A stretch of DNA of 64,000 nt. It comes from Fimbriimonas ginsengisoli Gsoil 348 (lineage in GTDB: Bacteria > Armatimonadota > Fimbriimonadia > Fimbriimonadales > Fimbriimonadaceae). Each line of letters starts with the position of its first letter. Within the stretch, counting starts at the first letter, position 1. The stretch covers positions 1 to 64,000 of the forward strand of contig CAMCVK010000008.1 of NCBI GenBank assembly GCA_945881865.1, given 5' to 3'. Under the pieces are notes generated by a model. The model had not been told where the DNA came from, ran no database searches, and saw only the letters and a list, made by a program, of their open reading frames with translations. Made by a program: the position numbers and the translations under genes. Positions 60,937 to 64,000 of the stretch are shown here, piece after piece.

Positions 60937-62208
60937 ATGATGCTGATATCCTCGCTCGTCCTCCTCACCCAACCGATGTTCTCGACCGCTGACACCGCAA
61001 TGCTGAACGACCTGCAGAAGCGAGCGGTCAACTTTTTCGTCAATGAGTCGCACCCTGCGACCGGCCTGACCAAGGACCGCGCCAAGAACAACGCCGACCG
61101 CGACGACTACAAGATCGCCAGCAGCGCAAGCACCGGCTACGCCCTAGCCGCTTTCGTCATCGGCGCCGACCGTGGCTGGCTTAGCAAGGCAGACGCCAAG
61201 GCCAAGACGCTCGTGACCTTGCGCGGCATCAACGACTTACTGGAGCATGAGCGCGGCTGGAGCTACCACTTCACCGATTGGGCCACCGGCAAGCGCGAGT
61301 GGAAGAGCGAGGCGAGCACAATCGACACTTCCCTTCTGGCCTGCGGCCTTTTGGTCGCACAGTCCTACTGGAAAGACAAAGAAGTCAACGGCCTTTCCGA
61401 CGCGTATTTGAAGCGCATCGACTGGAACTGGGCCCTTACCGACGGCGGAAAAAAGCCGGATGAGACCCACGTCAGCATGGGCTGGCACCCCGAAACTGGG
61501 TTCATCAAGGCCCGATGGAGCATGTACTGCGAGCACAAACTGCTCTACATTCTTGGTTACGGCAGCACAGACATGCGCACCGAGGGCTGGGACACCGTTA
61601 GCCGACCGGTGCTGGCCTACGAAGGAATTCCGTACATTGTGGGCGGCCCGATTTTCCTGCACCAAATGGCGGAAGGTTGGTTCGACTTCTCGAACAAACG
61701 TGATCGAAGCGGCATCAACTACGTCGCGGCCTCGCGCAACGCGATCTTGGCCAATCGGGCCTATGCTATCAACAACCCGAAGAAGTTTAAGGGCTACGGG
61801 CAGGACTTTTGGGGTCTGAATGCGAGCGACCATCCGGACGGCTACGGCGCGCAGGGCGCACCCGGTTGGATCGACGACAACGGCACCATCAGCCCGACCG
61901 GCATCGCGGCATCGCTAGGCGTCGCGCCAAAGGAGACGCTGTCGGCCTTACGGCATCTACGATCGGCGTATCCGGCGGCCTACGGTCGTTACGGTTTTCC
62001 GAACGCATTGAATCCAACTCGCGAGTGGACTGATCCGGACGTGATCGGCATCGACCTCGGCATGATGCTGGTGTCGGTCGAGAACGCCCGAACCGGACTG
62101 ATTCATCGCTTGACGAACCAGAACCCGATCGCAAAGCGCGGGATGGACCGCGCCGGCCTGAAACCCGCCCCGGGTTCGAACAACGGCCCGATGATCAAGA
62201 AAGACTGA
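60937..62208 (+). CDS. Glycoamylase-like glucanase (PF10091-type), exported
   Basis: A 423-residue protein of the glycoamylase-like domain found in GH144-type beta-1,2-glucanases and cyclic-glucan enzymes. ATG 60937 or 60940 is chosen because the earlier TTG (60910) lies in the terminator hairpin. MMLISSLVLLTQPMFSTADT is a signal peptide. The (alpha/alpha)6 barrel shows ERGWSYHFTDWATGKREWKS, STIDTSLLACGLLVAQSYWK, then WSMYCEHKLLYILGYGS and YGQDFWGLNASDHPDGYGAQ, typical of the family. The exact glucan cannot be fixed from sequence. It follows the LacI/pseudopilin cassette but is separated from it by a terminator, and I found no promoter box at the usual distance. Confidence 0.85.
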   Translation: MMLISSLVLLTQPMFSTADTAMLNDLQKRAVNFFVNESHPATGLTKDRAKNNADRDDYKIASSASTGYALAAFVIGADRGWLSKADAKAKTLVTLRGINDLLEHERGWSYHFTDWATGKREWKSEASTIDTSLLACGLLVAQSYWKDKEVNGLSDAYLKRIDWNWALTDGGKKPDETHVSMGWHPETGFIKARWSMYCEHKLLYILGYGSTDMRTEGWDTVSRPVLAYEGIPYIVGGPIFLHQMAEGWFDFSNKRDRSGINYVAASRNAILANRAYAINNPKKFKGYGQDFWGLNASDHPDGYGAQGAPGWIDDNGTISPTGIAASLGVAPKETLSALRHLRSAYPAAYGRYGFPNALNPTREWTDPDVIGIDLGMMLVSVENARTGLIHRLTNQNPIAKRGMDRAGLKPAPGSNNGPMIKKD

Positions 62209-62229
62209 CGGCTTTTCGTCTGAGAGACC

Positions 62230-62326
62230 GGTTCCCACTGCAAGGGGGAACTTTTGAGGCGAGGGCTCGCGCGCACCACGCGAGGAAAAACCCCCTCCCC
62301 CACGGTTCCCCCTTTCAAGGGGAACC
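62230..62326. repeat. REPIN-like element of two inverted palindromic repeats
   Basis: Copy A (62230-62255, GGTTCCCACTGCAAGGGGGA then AC) and the reverse complement of copy B (62304-62326) agree at 19 of 22 positions. Each copy folds into its own hairpin, and they flank about 48 bp of GC-rich sequence. Copy A is followed by TTTT and may also end the hydrolase transcript. No further copy was seen in the window. Confidence 0.55.
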
Positions 62327-62379
62327 ATCTCGGATTTCTTTAGGCTATGCCATCCGCTTCCATCTGCGAAGGCAGGCGC

Positions 62380-62413
62380 AAAAAAGCCCTTCCTGCTTAA
62401 AAGCAGGAAGGGC
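62380..62413 (-). terminator. Rho-independent terminator of ppdK
   Basis: A perfect 13-bp stem (62386-62398 with 62401-62413) with a 2-nt loop, followed on the minus strand by six T (complement of 62380-62385). It lies 10 bp after the ppdK stop. Confidence 0.92.
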
Positions 62414-62423
62414 CAGTCGAGGC

Positions 62424-64000
62424 TTACTTGTCGCTGACGCCCTTACCGAGAGCTGCCTGCGCTGCCGCGAGGCGAGCGATGGGCACCCGGAAGGGCGAGC
62501 AGGAAACATAGTCGAGGCCGATCTTGTGGCAGTACTTGACCGATTCCGGCTCGCCGCCGTGCTCGCCGCAGATACCAAGCTTGATATCCGGTCGAACACG
62601 CTTCGCCTTCTCGATCGCCATTTCCATGAGAAGGCCAACGCCTTCCTGGTCGATGCTATCGAACGGATCGCCCGGAAGGATCTTCTGGTCCACGTAGGGT
62701 CGGAGGAACTTGTCCGAGTCGTCTCGGCTGAAGCCGAACGTCATCTGCGTGAGGTCGTTCGTTCCGAACGAGAAGAACGAAGCCTCTTCGGCGATCTTGT
62801 CAGCGGTGAGTGCGCCGCGCGGCACTTCGATCATGGTTCCGAAGCTGTACTCGATCTGGACGCCCTGCTCGACTTCGACAGCTCGGGCGGTGTTCTCTAA
62901 TCGCTCCCTGACGACCTTGAGCTCGTTGACGTGGCCAACGAGCGGGATCATGATTTCGGGAACGGCCGGCTTCCCGGACTTGATGACGGCAGCGGCACCT
63001 TCCAGAATGGCTCGCGTCTGCATCTCGACGATCTCGGGATAGACGATGGAAAGCCGTACACCGCGAAGGCCGAGCATCGGGTTGATCTCGTGCATCGATT
63101 CGGCGGCGCGCAGGATGACTTCCTTCGCCTGAAGCTCAGGGATGAGCTCATCTTTACCGAACTCGATCTTGGTTCGAAGGGCGGCAACTTCATAGTTCAG
63201 CTCGGTGAGCGAGGGAAGGAACTCGTGGAGAGGCGGATCGATGAGTCGAATCGTTGCCGGGCGACCTTCGAGAACCTCGAAGATCTCCTTGAAGTCCTGT
63301 CGCTGGAACTCGAGAAGCTTTCCAAGGGCGACCTTTCGGGTTTCGGCGTTGTCGATATCGAGGATCATGTCGACCACGATCGGGCGGCGTGCCTCGTCGA
63401 AGAACATGTGCTCGGTTCGGGTGAGACCGATGCCCTCGGCGCCCAGGCTGATGGCCTTGAGAACGTCGGCGGGAGCGTCGGCGTTGGTTCGAACCTTCAT
63501 GGTTCGGAACTCATCGGCCCACCCCATGAACGTGCCGAAATCTCCGGTGAGGCTGGCGTCTTCGACCGGAACCTGCCCGTCGATGACTTCGCCCTTCGCG
63601 CCGTTAAGCGAGATGAAGTCGCCTTCCTTAATGATGCCGCCAGCATAGGTGAACTGTCGGGCTTCGGCGTCTACACGAATTTCGCTGCAACCCGCAACGG
63701 TCGGGATTCCGAATCCACGGGCAACGAGTGCGGCGTGGCTGGTCATACCGCCGCGCTCCGTCAGAACGCCCTGTGCGGCGAGCATGCCGGCGAGATCGTC
63801 TGGCGAGGTGTCGGCGCGAACGAGGATAACGCGCTGGCCTTGGCCACCCTTGCCGAGCTCAGCGGCGCGGTTTGCGTCGAAGATGGCAATTCCGGTTGCG
63901 GCACCGGGGCCGGCCGGAAGTCCGCGGGCGATGGTGTTGTACTTCGTGTCCTGGGGAATGACCGGAAGCAGAACCTGGTTCAGAAGATCCGGCGCAACGC
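62424..64000 (-). CDS. ppdK: Pyruvate phosphate dikinase, C-terminal part (5' end outside the window)
   Basis: About 525 C-terminal residues of an enzyme interconverting pyruvate, ATP and Pi with PEP, AMP and PPi. The frame is open to the window edge (VAPDLLNQVLLPVIPQDTKY and LPAGPGAATG lie upstream of the first in-window Met at 63785), so the gene is only truncated by the window. The phospho-carrier His is in LTERGGMTSHAALVARGFGI. The PEP-binding barrel has GIGLTRTEHMFFDEAR and FFSFGTNDLTQMTFGFSRDD, and the catalytic Cys is in GICGEHGGEP. The N-terminal ATP-grasp domain is not in view. Confidence 0.96.
   Translation of the reverse strand, partial: VAPDLLNQVLLPVIPQDTKYNTIARGLPAGPGAATGIAIFDANRAAELGKGGQGQRVILVRADTSPDDLAGMLAAQGVLTERGGMTSHAALVARGFGIPTVAGCSEIRVDAEARQFTYAGGIIKEGDFISLNGAKGEVIDGQVPVEDASLTGDFGTFMGWADEFRTMKVRTNADAPADVLKAISLGAEGIGLTRTEHMFFDEARRPIVVDMILDIDNAETRKVALGKLLEFQRQDFKEIFEVLEGRPATIRLIDPPLHEFLPSLTELNYEVAALRTKIEFGKDELIPELQAKEVILRAAESMHEINPMLGLRGVRLSIVYPEIVEMQTRAILEGAAAVIKSGKPAVPEIMIPLVGHVNELKVVRERLENTARAVEVEQGVQIEYSFGTMIEVPRGALTADKIAEEASFFSFGTNDLTQMTFGFSRDDSDKFLRPYVDQKILPGDPFDSIDQEGVGLLMEMAIEKAKRVRPDIKLGICGEHGGEPESVKYCHKIGLDYVSCSPFRVPIARLAAAQAALGKGVSDK

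Overview
The window is 64 kb of ordinary, gene-dense bacterial chromosome of moderately high GC. It looks like Armatimonadota, probably Fimbriimonadales. The reasons are a prepilin-type protein translationally coupled to a LacI regulator, large secreted beta-propeller proteins with ~90-residue tail repeats, a Thermus-like DnaE with an intact PHP domain, and frequent GTG/TTG starts. This assignment is inference from protein style; there is no rRNA to confirm it. I saw no insertion sequence, prophage, CRISPR array, defence island or broken gene.

Layout. 0.1-8.8 kb: glycogen debranching enzyme, DNA polymerase III alpha, then three secreted or unknown proteins, two of them tandem paralogues. 8.9-13.5 kb: isolated rpsD (minus), a C39-like peptidase, and a MacA/MacB-like pair lacking its ATPase. 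13.8-19.7 kb: a giant BNR-repeat secreted protein, tRNA-Met and an M1-type metallopeptidase. 19.7-26.5 kb, all minus: etfB-etfA, a parvulin, mazG, parA, parB, a GNAT and a nitrilase-family amidase, largely with overlapping ends. 26.6-37.6 kb: glucan phosphorylase, HAD phosphatase, aldehyde dehydrogenase, an unknown secreted protein, a TPR protein, trpE divergent from leuD, DUF192 and DUF1080 proteins. 37.6-42.3 kb, all minus: ffh-rpsP-khpA-rimM, yihY and a GT4 glycosyltransferase. 42.5-45.5 kb: a second giant propeller protein with the same tail repeats. 45.7-52.2 kb: a phosphodiesterase-like enzyme, obg-nadD-rsfS, a cysteine desulfurase and rpoD. 52.2-56.8 kb, all minus: groES-groEL under a CIRCE-like operator, gcvPB, a lipoate ligase-like gene and mscL. 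57.1-64 kb: a soluble hybrid histidine kinase, a cassette of small secreted protein, LacI regulator and pseudopilin, a glycoamylase-like hydrolase, and the 3' part of ppdK.

Functional threads. Glucan metabolism recurs at dispersed loci (debranching enzyme, phosphorylase, GT4 synthase-like enzyme, glycoamylase-like hydrolase). Ribosome and protein biogenesis genes form three blocks. Glycine cleavage (gcvPB) sits beside a lipoate ligase that could serve its H protein.

The most interesting signals are regulatory. A TANNNT box lies exactly 6-7 nt before nine start codons (a tenth case depends on start choice), suggesting common leaderless transcription. An 18-bp CG-centred palindrome lies in the promoter of the operon that encodes its own LacI protein. 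A 97-bp element made of two inverted palindromes resembles a REPIN. A G10 tract sits between two divergent secreted-protein genes. None of these proves a wholly new system; the LacI/pseudopilin/glycan-hydrolase cassette is the best candidate for further work.
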